From positions 1 through 23,350 of IMG/VR virus record IMGVR_UViG_3300042878_003363: 23,350 nt of DNA; one strand, given 5' to 3'. The notes beneath the pieces are model-generated. The model did not search any database. It was not told the DNA's origin and worked only from the letters and a program-made list of their open reading frames with translations. Position numbers and translations under genes: made by a program. Within the stretch, counting starts at the first letter, position 1. Each line of letters begins with the position of its first letter. This document shows positions 1-7,003 of the stretch, piece by piece. The DNA is from a virus.

Positions 1-2
1 AG

Positions 3-332
3 ATCTTCGCCATCCACATCCGCCGCCGCAAACGCAAGCCCGCCACCTTTGACCTCAACTCCCTGGCCCGCGCGAGCGATGGCTTCTCTGGCCGTCAGAT
101 CGAACGTGTCTGGCACAAAGCCATGGCCGCCGCCTTCAACGACAACGTCCGCGAACCCACCACCGCTGACGTGCTCGCCGTGCTCGCCAAAGAAACCCCG
201 ACCGCCACCACCATGAAGGAACAGATCGAGGCCCGCCGCCACCGTCTCAATGGCAAGGCCCGCCCCGTCACCACCGCCACCCTCGCCATCACCACCGCCC
301 CCAAAACCCGCAAACTCGCCGCCGCCGCGTAG
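3..332 (+). CDS. AAA+ ATPase, C-terminal part (5' end outside window)
   Basis: The frame is open from the first bases, so the protein starts upstream of the window. The visible 109 residues match the end of a single-domain FtsH/CDC48-like AAA+ ATPase. An IFxIHxRRRKRKP stretch is followed by FDLNSLARASDGFSGRQIE (the lid and sensor-2 region) and then a TTADVLAVL...TMKEQIEARR helix. Such ATPases remodel or unfold protein complexes using ATP. The Walker motifs would lie upstream and cannot be seen. A shorter ATG at 123 is internal to the lid and is probably not the start. The C-terminus is RKLAAAA, one of several Ala-Ala endings in this window. A tandem heptamer repeat separates it from the next gene. 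The fold is fairly sure; the substrate is unknown. Confidence 0.75.
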   Translation: MFAIHIRRRKRKPATFDLNSLARASDGFSGRQIERVWHKAMAAAFNDNVREPTTADVLAVLAKETPTATTMKEQIEARRHRLNGKARPVTTATLAITTAPKTRKLAAAA

Positions 333-338
333 TTCCCG

Positions 339-359
339 TTCGTCATTCGTCATTCGTCA
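339..359 (+). repeat. TTCGTCA heptamer, three tandem copies
   Basis: Three perfect TTCGTCA units fill the gap between the AAA+ ATPase stop and the ATG at 366. The same heptamer recurs at 2997-3024 in an equivalent position before another start codon. There is no Shine-Dalgarno sequence, so the leader of the next gene consists mostly of this repeat. Confidence 0.9.
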
Positions 360-365
360 TTTCCT

Positions 366-1037
366 ATGTCTCCCACCCCTTTCCAGCGCGTGCTTAACAG
401 CACCGCCCTGACCTATCAGGACTGGTGGTATTGCATGAAATACTGCCGCACCGCCGCCACCGCTGCCAAGCTCATCAACAGCGAGCACGCCCGCATCGCC
501 AAAGGCTGCACCACCAACCGCTACGGCGACCTAACCAGCCACGCCCTTGATCTCACCCGCATCGATGGACGCCACGGCATCGGCGCACCGCATGACATCC
601 TTAATGGATTCAGCCGCCGCCGTGGCAAATACTACCCGCAAAAATCGAAGTGCTGGATCACCACCCCGCTGCTCGATGCTGTGACCCGTGCCCGCAACCT
701 GGCCAATGCCATCGAAGCCGAAGACCGTCAGCTCCGCCTGGCTCGACTGCAAGGTTTTGTCAGCATCAAAGCCATGCAGCGCCATGAGAAGCATCTCGAC
801 GCCATCCGCGCCGGTTGTGAGCACCTGTTCATGGCCCGCAAGAAGACGCAGGAACACCGCCTGCTCACCCTCGTCCACACCCTCGACCAGCTCCGCACCG
901 GCAAAGTATCGGTGTCCAAACTCGACATCGCCGACATCGACCTCCTGCTCCAGCGGGCCGAAAAAGAAGTTGCCGCCGCACGCACCAGCCTCACTCTCAC
1001 CTTCGCCACCCTCGGTAAACGTAAACTCGCCGCTTGA
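366..1037 (+). CDS. hypothetical protein, helical, basic
   Basis: This 223-residue protein is not recognised. It is rich in Arg, Lys and Ala. The second half (about residues 105-215) looks like long amphipathic helices, possibly coiled coil, with LANAIEAEDRQLRLARLQGF and a later DLLLQRAEKEVAAARTSL stretch. The first half has several aromatic and Cys residues (WWYCMKYC near residue 19). The ATG follows the heptamer repeat directly, without a Shine-Dalgarno sequence. The C-terminus is KRKLAA. It is co-directional with the AAA+ gene 33 bases upstream, so it may be a partner or substrate of that ATPase, but this is inference. Confidence 0.75.
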   Translation: MSPTPFQRVLNSTALTYQDWWYCMKYCRTAATAAKLINSEHARIAKGCTTNRYGDLTSHALDLTRIDGRHGIGAPHDILNGFSRRRGKYYPQKSKCWITTPLLDAVTRARNLANAIEAEDRQLRLARLQGFVSIKAMQRHEKHLDAIRAGCEHLFMARKKTQEHRLLTLVHTLDQLRTGKVSVSKLDIADIDLLLQRAEKEVAAARTSLTLTFATLGKRKLAA

Positions 1038-1043
1038 AACACT

Positions 1044-1167
1044 ATGACCATGGTTCACCGATCAGTCCACCTTCATCACCGCCCAGCTTGAAGCTGGCAT
1101 CGAACCCGCCAGCACCATGGCCCGCCTCATCCGCGAGGCCTCCGACTTCGCCCGCGATTGCCTCTAA
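1044..1167 (+). pseudogene. short ORF, possibly frameshifted
   Basis: Frame 1 encodes WFTDQSTFITAQLEAGIEPA followed by STMARLIREASDFARDCL and a stop at 1165. Its composition is protein-like, but there is no start codon before the ATG at 1117. An ATG at 1044 (ATG ACC) lies one base out of frame and would supply MT just before it. The gene is therefore either broken by a one-base indel near 1050, starts at 1117 (16 residues), or is not a gene. No function is suggested. Confidence 0.25.
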
Positions 1168-1178
1168 CTCCACCCACC

Positions 1179-1325
1179 ATGAAAAAACGCCCAAGCTCCC
1201 GCGCCTGCATCGCCTGCCGCGGCCACGACCATGAACCCGATACCAGCACCCGCCAAGTGCGGGTGACCGACCGCGTCCGCCAGTTCCGCAAAAAATTCAA
1301 TGCTCTCATCCGTAACATTAAGTAA
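1179..1325 (+). CDS. small basic protein with a CxxC pair
   Basis: This is a 48-residue ORF, ATG to TAA. It begins MKKRPSSRACIACRGHDHEP and ends in a basic helix (VRQFRKKFNALIRNIK). The CIAC pair followed by two His residues could bind a metal, but only two Cys residues are present. It sits in a 310-base gap between two larger plus-strand genes, in the same direction. The composition looks coding. Family unknown. Confidence 0.45.
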   Translation: MKKRPSSRACIACRGHDHEPDTSTRQVRVTDRVRQFRKKFNALIRNIK

Positions 1326-1349
1326 ACTGTAACAGAAAAAGCCGTCACC

Positions 1350-1655
1350 ATGTCTCTCCATCTCCGCTCTCTGCGCAACCTGATCGTGCTCAACAAGCAC
1401 TGCACCGAACACGACATCTCCCTGCGCCAACTGGCGCTCATGACCGTCCTACTCCAAGAAGGTCCGCGCCGACCGACCGATCTGGCCCGCCGCCTGCACA
1501 TCAGCACCGCCGCCATCACCGGCCAACTTGATGCCCTAGAGGTCAAAGGCTTCACCGAACGCAAACTCGTCTCAGAGGATCGCCGCGCCAACGCCATCCA
1601 CCTGACCTCGCGTGGCAAAACCTTGATCGACCACGCCGATCAGCTTGCTGCGTAG
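1350..1655 (+). CDS. MarR-family winged-helix transcriptional regulator
   Basis: This 101-residue protein matches the core of MarR regulators. It has ISLRQLALMTVLLQEG (entry helix), PTDLARRLHISTAAITGQLD (helix-turn-helix, about residues 48-67) and KGFTERKLVSEDRRANAIHL (the wing with its DRR signature), followed by TSRGKTLIDHAD. MarR proteins usually have about 140 residues, so the N-terminal dimerisation helix and especially the C-terminal one are short. It probably binds operator DNA as a dimer; the ligand is unknown. The C-terminus is DQLAA. There is no Shine-Dalgarno sequence; the ATG follows GCCGTCACC. Confidence 0.85.
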   Translation: MSLHLRSLRNLIVLNKHCTEHDISLRQLALMTVLLQEGPRRPTDLARRLHISTAAITGQLDALEVKGFTERKLVSEDRRANAIHLTSRGKTLIDHADQLAA

Positions 1656-1772
1656 CCGCATAACTTTCCGTCACACTTAACCCATGTGACTTCGACTTTG
1701 GAGCCGCCGCCTTGCCGGACAGCGGTTTCATTCACCCCATCCGGCCGCCCACATACCCCAAACACCACCGAT

Positions 1773-2936
1773 ATGGCTAAAACCAAACCTGCTACCACCC
1801 CCACGGCGTCCTCCACCGACGCTTCTGCCCCGCTCTCCATCGCCGCCATCACCACGATGGCGCCCGCTGAACGGGTCAACCTCTACGTCTCCACCGAGCG
1901 CCGCGTCAATGCGAGCTTCCTGCTGCAAGGCAAGATCCTCAGCACACTCGACAAGGCGGAGTCGCTGCTGAAGGCCGCTGGCATCAAACCCACCAGCCTC
2001 GGCAACGCCCGCTGCGCTGAATGGGTGCTCAGCACCCTGCCCGCCCTCGACAAGCCCGTCCTGTTCGCCGTCCAGGCCAACCGCGAAGGCGATCTCACCA
2101 CCGTGCCTTTCACCGAAGGTTTCTACGACCAGCTCACGCTCCGCCAGTGCGAGATCCTGCGCAAGTCGCTGACCCTCATGGGCACGGTGAAACACCGCCC
2201 GACCGTCACCGAGTCCCGCGCCATCTGCGCAGGCCATGCCGATTGGGATGACCAACTGGAGTCCTTCCTGGACACCGGCCTCACCCTCGCAGGTCTCGCC
2301 GCCCGTGAAGTGGCCCAAGCCCAGGAAGCCGCCACCGAACGCCAGCGCATCATCGACATGGAAAGCTCCATGGTGGCCATGCAGGCTCAGATCGCCGCGC
2401 AGGCTGCCCACGCTGCCGCCAACCCGCCACCGCCGCCACCCGTGGTCACCGCCCCTGTGGTCGTGGCTGCTGTTGCTCCGGTTGTGACCGTGGCCACCGT
2501 CACCGCGACCGATGCCGCTCCCGATGAGGCCGATCAGGAAGACGAGGTCGAGACGGTCGAGGAAACCCCGGCCAACATCGTGGCCTTCACCGCCCCAGCG
2601 GCAGAGGATGAGCAGGAGCAAGAACAGGAGCAGCCCGCTGAAATCGAAGACGATGCCGAAGATCACCTCACCCCTGAGGAAGTCGGCGCCGCCGTCGCTG
2701 ATGCCATGGATGGCGTGCCTTCCACCGACATCATCACGCAGTCCATCGCCGGATTGCAGGACGATCTGGTGGACTGCATCGAGATCGCTGACCTCAGCGA
2801 ACTCCGCCAGTGGGAGATGGAGTTGCAGCAGATCCTCAACCTCGTCCGCACCCACATCGCCGCGAAAGCCGAGCCGCAGGACGAACTGCCCGCCACCCCC
2901 GCCAAGAAGGCCAAAAAAGCCAAACTCGCCGCTTAA
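1773..2936 (+). CDS. hypothetical acidic protein with Pro/Ala/Val linker
   Basis: This 387-residue protein is not recognised. The ATG at 1773 (MAKTKPAT) was chosen over an in-frame ATG at 1686, because the residues upstream have low complexity and the leader before 1773 matches other starts here. Residues about 15-200 form a conserved-looking helical region (ERVNLYVSTERRVNASFLLQ, AESLLKAAGIKPTSLGNAR). A Pro/Val/Ala linker with six consecutive prolines follows, then a very acidic Glu/Gln stretch (EDEQEQEQEQ), a helical domain ending in a Trp-containing helix, and a Lys-rich tail ending KKAKLAA. The layout suggests a scaffold or single-strand-DNA-binding type of protein with a flexible tail, but nothing proves it. 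Confidence 0.7.
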   Translation: MAKTKPATTPTASSTDASAPLSIAAITTMAPAERVNLYVSTERRVNASFLLQGKILSTLDKAESLLKAAGIKPTSLGNARCAEWVLSTLPALDKPVLFAVQANREGDLTTVPFTEGFYDQLTLRQCEILRKSLTLMGTVKHRPTVTESRAICAGHADWDDQLESFLDTGLTLAGLAAREVAQAQEAATERQRIIDMESSMVAMQAQIAAQAAHAAANPPPPPPVVTAPVVVAAVAPVVTVATVTATDAAPDEADQEDEVETVEETPANIVAFTAPAAEDEQEQEQEQPAEIEDDAEDHLTPEEVGAAVADAMDGVPSTDIITQSIAGLQDDLVDCIEIADLSELRQWEMELQQILNLVRTHIAAKAEPQDELPATPAKKAKKAKLAA

Positions 2937-2950
2937 CCGCCGAGCGCCGC

Positions 2951-2981
2951 ACCGTGGCCATGCCCCCCGCATGGCCACGGT
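2951..2981 (+). terminator. 12-bp perfect hairpin after the 387-residue gene
   Basis: ACCGTGGCCATG (2951-2962) pairs perfectly with CATGGCCACGGT (2970-2981) around a CCCCCCG loop, 14 bases after the stop codon. Only three T residues follow, so it is a weak intrinsic terminator or an RNA-processing or stabilising hairpin. Confidence 0.55.
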
Positions 2982-2996
2982 TTCATCCTCCCCCCA

Positions 2997-3024
2997 TTCG
3001 TCATTCGTCATTCATCATTCGTCA
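2997..3024 (+). repeat. TTCGTCA heptamer, four tandem copies (one variant)
   Basis: Copies lie at 2997, 3004, 3011 (variant TTCATCA) and 3018. The array ends nine bases before the ATG at 3033. It is the second occurrence of the heptamer found at 339-359, again in a 5' leader. Confidence 0.9.
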
Positions 3025-3032
3025 TTCTCATC

Positions 3033-3377
3033 ATGCCCGAAGACATCATCGTCTGTGAGGAAGACGGCCCCTGCCGCCTCATCCTGCTCCAAGCTGGCAT
3101 CCTTGGCGACTTTGAGCGCCGCCTCGCCCCCGGTCAGAACGCCTGCACCTACTACCACCGCGGCTTCACCCTGCACGGCACCGTCGGCCACCTCGTCGCT
3201 CAGTATTTTATCGGCTTCCGCAACCCTGCCGACAACGGCTACTTCCTGGTCTTTGTCCCTGCCAGCCTCATGTCCTGGGACCAGTTCACTGAAGAGTTCG
3301 TCCGTGGCCTACTAATCGCCCACAAGGTCACCAACGTCATCACCCACTTTCCCGACCAATACCTACACCATAACTAA
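3033..3377 (+). CDS. hypothetical protein
   Basis: This 114-residue protein is not recognised. It begins MPEDIIVCEEDGPCRLILLQ and contains a mixed alpha/beta pattern with many aromatics (YYHRGFTLHGTVGHLVAQYF and FLVFVPASLMSWDQFTEEFV). No signal peptide or metal-binding motif is evident. The start lies directly after the heptamer array. It is followed after three bases by a 58-residue ORF, so it is probably the first gene of a small-gene operon (3033-4102). Confidence 0.65.
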   Translation: MPEDIIVCEEDGPCRLILLQAGILGDFERRLAPGQNACTYYHRGFTLHGTVGHLVAQYFIGFRNPADNGYFLVFVPASLMSWDQFTEEFVRGLLIAHKVTNVITHFPDQYLHHN

Positions 3378-3380
3378 GCC

Positions 3381-3557
3381 ATGTTCATCCTCATCACCGA
3401 TTATGCCCCCGACCTCTACGCTGCCCGAGCCGAAGTCCGTGCCACCCGCGATGGCCCGGCTCTGTTTAGCAGTCACGCCGACCATCCCGTCACCGACTGC
3501 AAACGCTGGCTCCACGCCCAAGACCCCAACTGCCGCCCAACAATCATTTGGACCTAA
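3381..3557 (+). CDS. small hypothetical protein
   Basis: This is a 58-residue ORF starting MFILITDYAPDLYAARAEVR and ending CRPTIIWT. It has a beta-strand-like start (FILITDY) and end (TIIWT). It is tightly packed: three bases after the previous stop and three bases before the next ATG. The spacing and composition support a real gene. Function unknown. Confidence 0.6.
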   Translation: MFILITDYAPDLYAARAEVRATRDGPALFSSHADHPVTDCKRWLHAQDPNCRPTIIWT

Positions 3558-3560
3558 CCC

Positions 3561-3680
3561 ATGCCACATCTAGCCATGCTCCACCGCCTTGTTTTCATCG
3601 CCCTCTGGGCCATCGCCATTGCCCTCACCACCGGCGTCATTATCGTCGTCCGCGCCTACCACAAACAATTCAAACACTGA
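3561..3680 (+). CDS. small single-pass membrane protein
   Basis: This 39-residue ORF begins MPHLAMLHRLVFIALWAIAI and continues ALTTGVIIVVRAYHKQFKH. About 22 hydrophobic residues form one membrane helix, followed by a short basic tail, which predicts the C-terminus in the cytoplasm. Its TGA overlaps the next ATG by one base, indicating translational coupling. Small phage membrane proteins can act as holins, superinfection-exclusion factors or membrane anchors. Nothing here separates these options. Confidence 0.6.
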   Translation: MPHLAMLHRLVFIALWAIAIALTTGVIIVVRAYHKQFKH

Positions 3681-4102
3681 TGAACTCCATTCACACACTT
3701 CACATCCGCCCCAAAGGTAGCATCTACGTTTTCAGTGACCCCCGCTTCGATCTCGTGGATGAACCCTTTGTGTTGGCGGCTAACACCTCTATCGCGCACC
3801 TGGCCCTGCATTTTGGCCTATCACCCAGGCATGATTTTTTAATGCTTGCTTCCAGCCAGCCCTTTCCCTCTGCCCTGCATTACAGCTTTATCCGCAAGGA
3901 TATGGGCGGGTTTGTTTACCTTGATAAAGCCCATCTCAAGGACGGTCTCACCTTCTGGCTCTGCCCAGCACTCCTGCATTATTTTCCGGCACCGCCGCCA
4001 GTCTTGTATGTCAGCGCAGTTTCGGCTTCCTCATCAAAGCTCCCAGCGCTCCCAGCTTATCCTTGCGTCGAAACGCTGCCGCAAGATCCGCCCTCGGCTT
4101 GA
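3680..4102 (+). CDS. hypothetical protein, possibly DUF6717-like
   Basis: This 140-residue protein starts at the ATG overlapping the preceding stop (TGATG). Its body, IRPKGSIYVFSDPRFDLVDE followed by PFVLAANTSI and later GLTFWLCPALLHYFPAPP, recalls a family of about 100 residues (DUF6717). In that family, as I remember it, a VFDD...EPFV block precedes a conserved WLCPAL motif. The resemblance is from memory and moderate. The last 30 residues or so are low-complexity Ser/Pro/Ala and overlap 92 bases of the convergent gene at 4011, so the true conserved part probably ends near residue 110. Confidence 0.6.
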   Translation: MNSIHTLHIRPKGSIYVFSDPRFDLVDEPFVLAANTSIAHLALHFGLSPRHDFLMLASSQPFPSALHYSFIRKDMGGFVYLDKAHLKDGLTFWLCPALLHYFPAPPPVLYVSAVSASSSKLPALPAYPCVETLPQDPPSA

Positions 4103-4556
4103 TCTTTTGGAACCCTTCCCGCTGATACATTTTTAGCAGCGACTCAACGGGCATCCGCCCAAATGGCACTGGATCTGTGTAGGCTTTCATCTTCATCTTG
4201 TCAGCCCGCCCGAGGACTTTCTTTGTCACTCGCTGAACCGATGCCACCTGCCCACGGGTCGGCATCCCATTCATGTTTTTTTCGTGCACAAGCCAGTCCA
4301 CTGACATGCGCTTCTTATTCTTGCCCTGATGAGTCGAATACCTCGCGTGCGCCCCACCGGGATCTTCCACCTTGTAATACCGCGATTGGGCCCGCGGCTC
4401 ATCACGCTTCACGGTGACCACGCTGCCATCTTTTAGCCTGAACTTATCTGTCCTCAGTCCATCGACATACTTTTTGTCATCGATCTCCCTCGACCACAGC
4501 TCCGTCAGATACTCATCCAACCGCTCCGCCAACATCGTCAGTCTAATCAAAGTCAT
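4011..4556 (-). CDS. minus-strand THQG-motif protein 1 (candidate cargo protein)
   Basis: This basic 181-residue protein is encoded against the surrounding operon. Its N-terminus MTLIRLTMLAERLDEYLTEL aligns without gaps with the N-termini of the minus-strand proteins at 8964 and 12903 (L, LD and LT positions conserved). A THQG tetrapeptide occurs at residues 75-78 (ARYSTHQGKNKK). The middle has KDGSVVTVKRDE and SVDWLVHEKN; the C-terminus is very basic (AFRRKDKLGALGALMRKPKL). No known catalytic motif is evident. Only 21 bases separate its ATG from the divergent clamp gene. Its 3' end overlaps the convergent gene at 3680. The function is inferred only from the shared motifs. Confidence 0.7.
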   Translation of the reverse strand: MTLIRLTMLAERLDEYLTELWSREIDDKKYVDGLRTDKFRLKDGSVVTVKRDEPRAQSRYYKVEDPGGAHARYSTHQGKNKKRMSVDWLVHEKNMNGMPTRGQVASVQRVTKKVLGRADKMKMKAYTDPVPFGRMPVESLLKMYQREGFQKIKPRADLAAAFRRKDKLGALGALMRKPKLR

Positions 4557-4577
4557 ACACCTAATCCACCATCAACT

Positions 4578-5735
4578 ATGAAACTCACCACACCCACCCT
4601 GCGCCGCCTGCGCGCCCTGCTCACCCCGCTCAACCTCAAAACCACGCTCCCTTTCCTCACGCATCTGCACATCCTGCCGCAGCTTGAGTCTAACAAACCC
4701 TCCGTCACCCTTACGGCCACGGATCTCGACGTCCACTTCTACTGGCCACTCTCCCTCTCCGAACCGACCACACTGACCACACCCACTTCCTGCAGCATCG
4801 AATGGCTGCTCATGCTCACCCGCTCTTTGCCCAAAGACGGCTGGATCGAGTTCAAGGAAGTCAATGGCCGGCTCAGCGCGATGTCCTCTGGCGGCATCTC
4901 CACCCTCTGCCCACAGCCCCGCGCCGACTCCACTCAAATGCCCGCCTTTGAAACGGGTAGATTCAACTGTGGCGGCTGGCTCAACCCTCAAACTCTGCAA
5001 GATGCCACCGCTTCCAGCGCCTTCATGAGCACCGATGAAACGCGCTATGTGCTCACCGGCGTCTTCTTTAACTCGGACGGCACCACCGTCGCCACCAATG
5101 GTCGCTTCCTCGGATTCACACCACCGCGACACGGCACCGCCATGCCGTCTGACTGCAACTTCATCCTGCCGCACCGCGCTCTTAAAATCCTGAGCGGTCC
5201 ACTACTGCCAACCGAAGACCAGCCCTTCCCAATCTGGGTTCAGCACGCCCCCGAAAACCAGCACCACGATCAATGGTCACCCAAGGACTTGCTGGCCATC
5301 CCGTTCGACACCTGCATGGTCAAGGTCAAACTCATCGACGGCAACTACCCCAACTACCGCCAAGTCATCCCCACATCCGAACAGATGGATGTCTATGTGA
5401 CGCTGGCAGACAGCACCCGAGACACCCTGGCTTATCACTCGCGCAGCACCAAGCTGGACTGCCAGACCTCTCTGCACCTGCACGCCGATCACAGCGTCAC
5501 CGCCGTCTGCATGACTGGCGGCAGCCAGCCTAAAACCCCACTCTGTGATCCCTTCCCAGCAGGCACCTGGACTGGCACAAGCCAACCCTTCGATGCCTGC
5601 TTCAGCACCGAGTTGTTGCTGCCCTGCCTGGACTTCTCCGGCAACTACATCCGGTTGCGCGATGCGATGAGCCCCATGCTCGGCGGCTACCCCGGCCAGC
5701 GCCAGACCGTGCTCATGCCCATGCGTGCCAACTAG
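4578..5735 (+). CDS. dnaN: DNA polymerase III beta subunit-like sliding clamp
   Basis: This 385-residue protein has the layout of bacterial beta clamps (usual length about 370). Near residues 152-180 it has STDETRYVLTGVFFNSDGT followed by VATNGRFL, matching the start of domain 2. KLIDGNYPNYRQVIP (about residues 248-262) matches the conserved beta-clamp IEGxFPdYxxvIP motif. The C-terminus is VLMPMRAN, close to the typical PMR(L/M) end. The protein would form a ring on DNA and tether a polymerase. Domain 1 is divergent but begins MKLTTPTLRRLRALLTPLNL like a clamp. A phage copy suggests replication partly independent of the host clamp, or capture of the host polymerase. There is no Shine-Dalgarno sequence; the leader is A/C-rich. 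Confidence 0.88.
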   Translation: MKLTTPTLRRLRALLTPLNLKTTLPFLTHLHILPQLESNKPSVTLTATDLDVHFYWPLSLSEPTTLTTPTSCSIEWLLMLTRSLPKDGWIEFKEVNGRLSAMSSGGISTLCPQPRADSTQMPAFETGRFNCGGWLNPQTLQDATASSAFMSTDETRYVLTGVFFNSDGTTVATNGRFLGFTPPRHGTAMPSDCNFILPHRALKILSGPLLPTEDQPFPIWVQHAPENQHHDQWSPKDLLAIPFDTCMVKVKLIDGNYPNYRQVIPTSEQMDVYVTLADSTRDTLAYHSRSTKLDCQTSLHLHADHSVTAVCMTGGSQPKTPLCDPFPAGTWTGTSQPFDACFSTELLLPCLDFSGNYIRLRDAMSPMLGGYPGQRQTVLMPMRAN

Positions 5736-5765
5736 GTGACAAGTGGGTAAAACCGAAACTATAAA
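5736..5765 (+). promoter_or_regulatory. possible promoter overlapping the start of the ACP-like gene
   Basis: GTGACA (5736-5741) and TATAAA (5760-5765) are separated by 18 bases, resembling a sigma-70 promoter. The TATAAA box ends three bases before the ATG at 5769, so transcription would begin at or inside the start codon and give a leaderless message. The match may be chance. Confidence 0.2.
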
Positions 5766-5768
5766 TCT

Positions 5769-6029
5769 ATGTCCCCGCCCACCTTCCCCGAACTGCAGTC
5801 CCTCCTCCTGAGCCATCTCGACCACACCGGCTGTGATCTCAGCGACCTCACTCACGGTGCCCTCTTCACCGATCTCGGCGCTGACCCCACCGACATCCTC
5901 GACATCGCCCTCGACCTGGAATCCAGTTTCCAACTCGAATTCGGCATCCCCGAAGATGTGATCGAAACCTTCACCACCCCCGGCGCCATCTTCCGCTGGC
6001 TGGAAGACACACTGGATCCCCAACCGTGA
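5769..6029 (+). CDS. acyl carrier protein-like protein lacking the modified serine
   Basis: This acidic 86-residue protein aligns along its length with acyl carrier proteins. It has GALFTDLGADPTDILDIALD, then LESSFQLEFGIPEDVIETFT, TPGAIFRWLED. E. coli AcpP has [20 protein letters not shown] in the same place. The serine that carries 4'-phosphopantetheine (DSL) is replaced by proline at residue 40 (D39-P40-T41-D42), so the protein cannot be a normal acyl carrier. It may be a structural or decoy ACP fold binding an ACP partner. It lies between the sliding clamp and a group of small genes. The fold call is fairly confident; the role is unknown. Confidence 0.75.
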   Translation: MSPPTFPELQSLLLSHLDHTGCDLSDLTHGALFTDLGADPTDILDIALDLESSFQLEFGIPEDVIETFTTPGAIFRWLEDTLDPQP

Positions 6030-6043
6030 CTTGCGCATTTGCT

Positions 6044-6304
6044 ATGACCACGATAACCCGAGACGACACACTCCACGATGTTGAATACGTCACGAAACAC
6101 GAAGCACAACTGGAGATCGACGCTGCACATCATCGCGGCATGATCGCTGTGGCAACCCTCCGAAACGAACTCACCTCCATCAAAGGAGAACTCAAACACC
6201 ACCTAGCCGCCTTCGACTGGATGGACGGCCCCGAAGGCTGGGCGGAATCCTGCCAACGCCTCGCTGCGTTCATTGATGCGAACGTGGAGGTATGCCAGCC
6301 ATGA
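6044..6304 (+). CDS. hypothetical protein
   Basis: This 86-residue protein begins MTTITRDDTLHDVEYVTKHE. It could also start at the GTG at 6026, which overlaps the preceding stop; the ATG at 6044 is preferred. The middle is helical (ATLRNELTSIKGELKHHLAA) and ends in a Trp-rich acidic turn (FDWMDGPEGWAESCQRLAAF). It is the first of three coupled genes with less C-rich codon use than the surrounding operon. Function unknown. Confidence 0.6.
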   Translation: MTTITRDDTLHDVEYVTKHEAQLEIDAAHHRGMIAVATLRNELTSIKGELKHHLAAFDWMDGPEGWAESCQRLAAFIDANVEVCQP

Positions 6305-6660
6305 GCGCCCCTGACACACTATCGCCAATGCAGTCCGCCGCGAATGGATTGGCATCACCGTTTTGTTATCGCGCCGTTGCCTTCGATTGCGGCGATGGCG
6401 TCACGATCCGACTCTGCCCTGAACTGGTGCAAACGAGGACGTATCCCGAATACTGGTTCATCCGTCGCGACCTTCATTCGTGGGATGATGTCGAACTGTG
6501 GAGGTCTGGATTCAAAACGCTCTATTGGTCGGAGGTCGGATGGCAGCACCACACCCCGAAGCAGTTCACAACGGCTCAAAAGGCGATGGACTACCACCGC
6601 GCCACTCTGAGCGATAACGATCAAACTCTGCCGACCGAAGGGGCGGCGAAAAAGCCATGA
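6301..6660 (+). CDS. hypothetical protein
   Basis: This 119-residue protein starts at the ATG overlapping the previous stop (ATGA). A GGAGG at 6286-6290 lies ten bases upstream. It is one of the few good Shine-Dalgarno sequences in the window, and it favours 6301 over the in-frame ATG at 6292. The protein is rich in Trp and Tyr (TYPEYWFIRRDLHSWDDVEL and KTLYWSEVGWQHHTPKQFTT). The family is not recognised. It overlaps the following gene by four bases (ATGA). Confidence 0.65.
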   Translation: MSAPDTLSPMQSAANGLASPFCYRAVAFDCGDGVTIRLCPELVQTRTYPEYWFIRRDLHSWDDVELWRSGFKTLYWSEVGWQHHTPKQFTTAQKAMDYHRATLSDNDQTLPTEGAAKKP

Positions 6661-6935
6661 AATCAGAAAATACTACACTTGCCCCGAAGGTTGGCAGCAG
6701 TGCCTTGTTCCCCGAGTTGGTGAACAAGGCCGCGAAGATGACCCGCCCCCAAGTGCAATCCGCAATAGATGCGTGTCATCCCTGCACACTGGAAACCGAT
6801 GAATCCTATGCTGCCGATGCGCTGGCAATGGAGTTGATTCACGGGCGGCATGATAAGCGGGAAATTGTGAACATGATCCGGTGGGTGCTGATGGGCTGTC
6901 CTTCGGAGAACAGTACAGATCATCCAACGATTTGA
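6657..6935 (+). CDS. hypothetical protein
   Basis: This 92-residue, mostly helical protein begins MKSENTTLAPKVGSSALFPE. It contains paired Cys and His residues (AIDACHPCTL) and ends IRWVLMGCPSENSTDHPTI. It is coupled to the preceding gene by an ATGA overlap. Third-position usage is more G/A-rich than in the flanking genes. An intrinsic terminator follows 39 bases downstream and closes this group. Confidence 0.6.
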   Translation: MKSENTTLAPKVGSSALFPELVNKAAKMTRPQVQSAIDACHPCTLETDESYAADALAMELIHGRHDKREIVNMIRWVLMGCPSENSTDHPTI

Positions 6936-6974
6936 CTTAATATCACCACCCGTCCGGTGCAAACCCACAACCAC

Positions 6975-6998
6975 AACCCGCCTCACGCGGGTTTTTTT
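6975..6998 (+). terminator. Rho-independent terminator / possible attenuator
   Basis: AACCCGC (6975-6981), loop CTCAC, GCGGGTT (6987-6993) and a run of seven T residues (6992-6998) form a textbook intrinsic terminator. It ends only five bases before the ATG of the methylase-like gene at 7004. That gene therefore has no room for its own leader after the hairpin. Confidence 0.85.
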
Positions 6999-7003
6999 AT
7001 GCC

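Noticed and set aside
1728-3011. Long open frame on the minus strand (about 427 codons) opposite the 387-residue gene
   Set aside because: It is Gly/Asp/His-rich low-complexity reverse-complement coding of a C-rich gene, with no recognisable motif. The plus-strand frame has normal composition.
4011-4556. Possible GNAT acetyltransferase, because of the LLKMYQREGF stretch
   Set aside because: Only the final 'YxxxGF' resembles GNAT; the acetyl-CoA binding motif (Q/RxxGxG/A) is absent.
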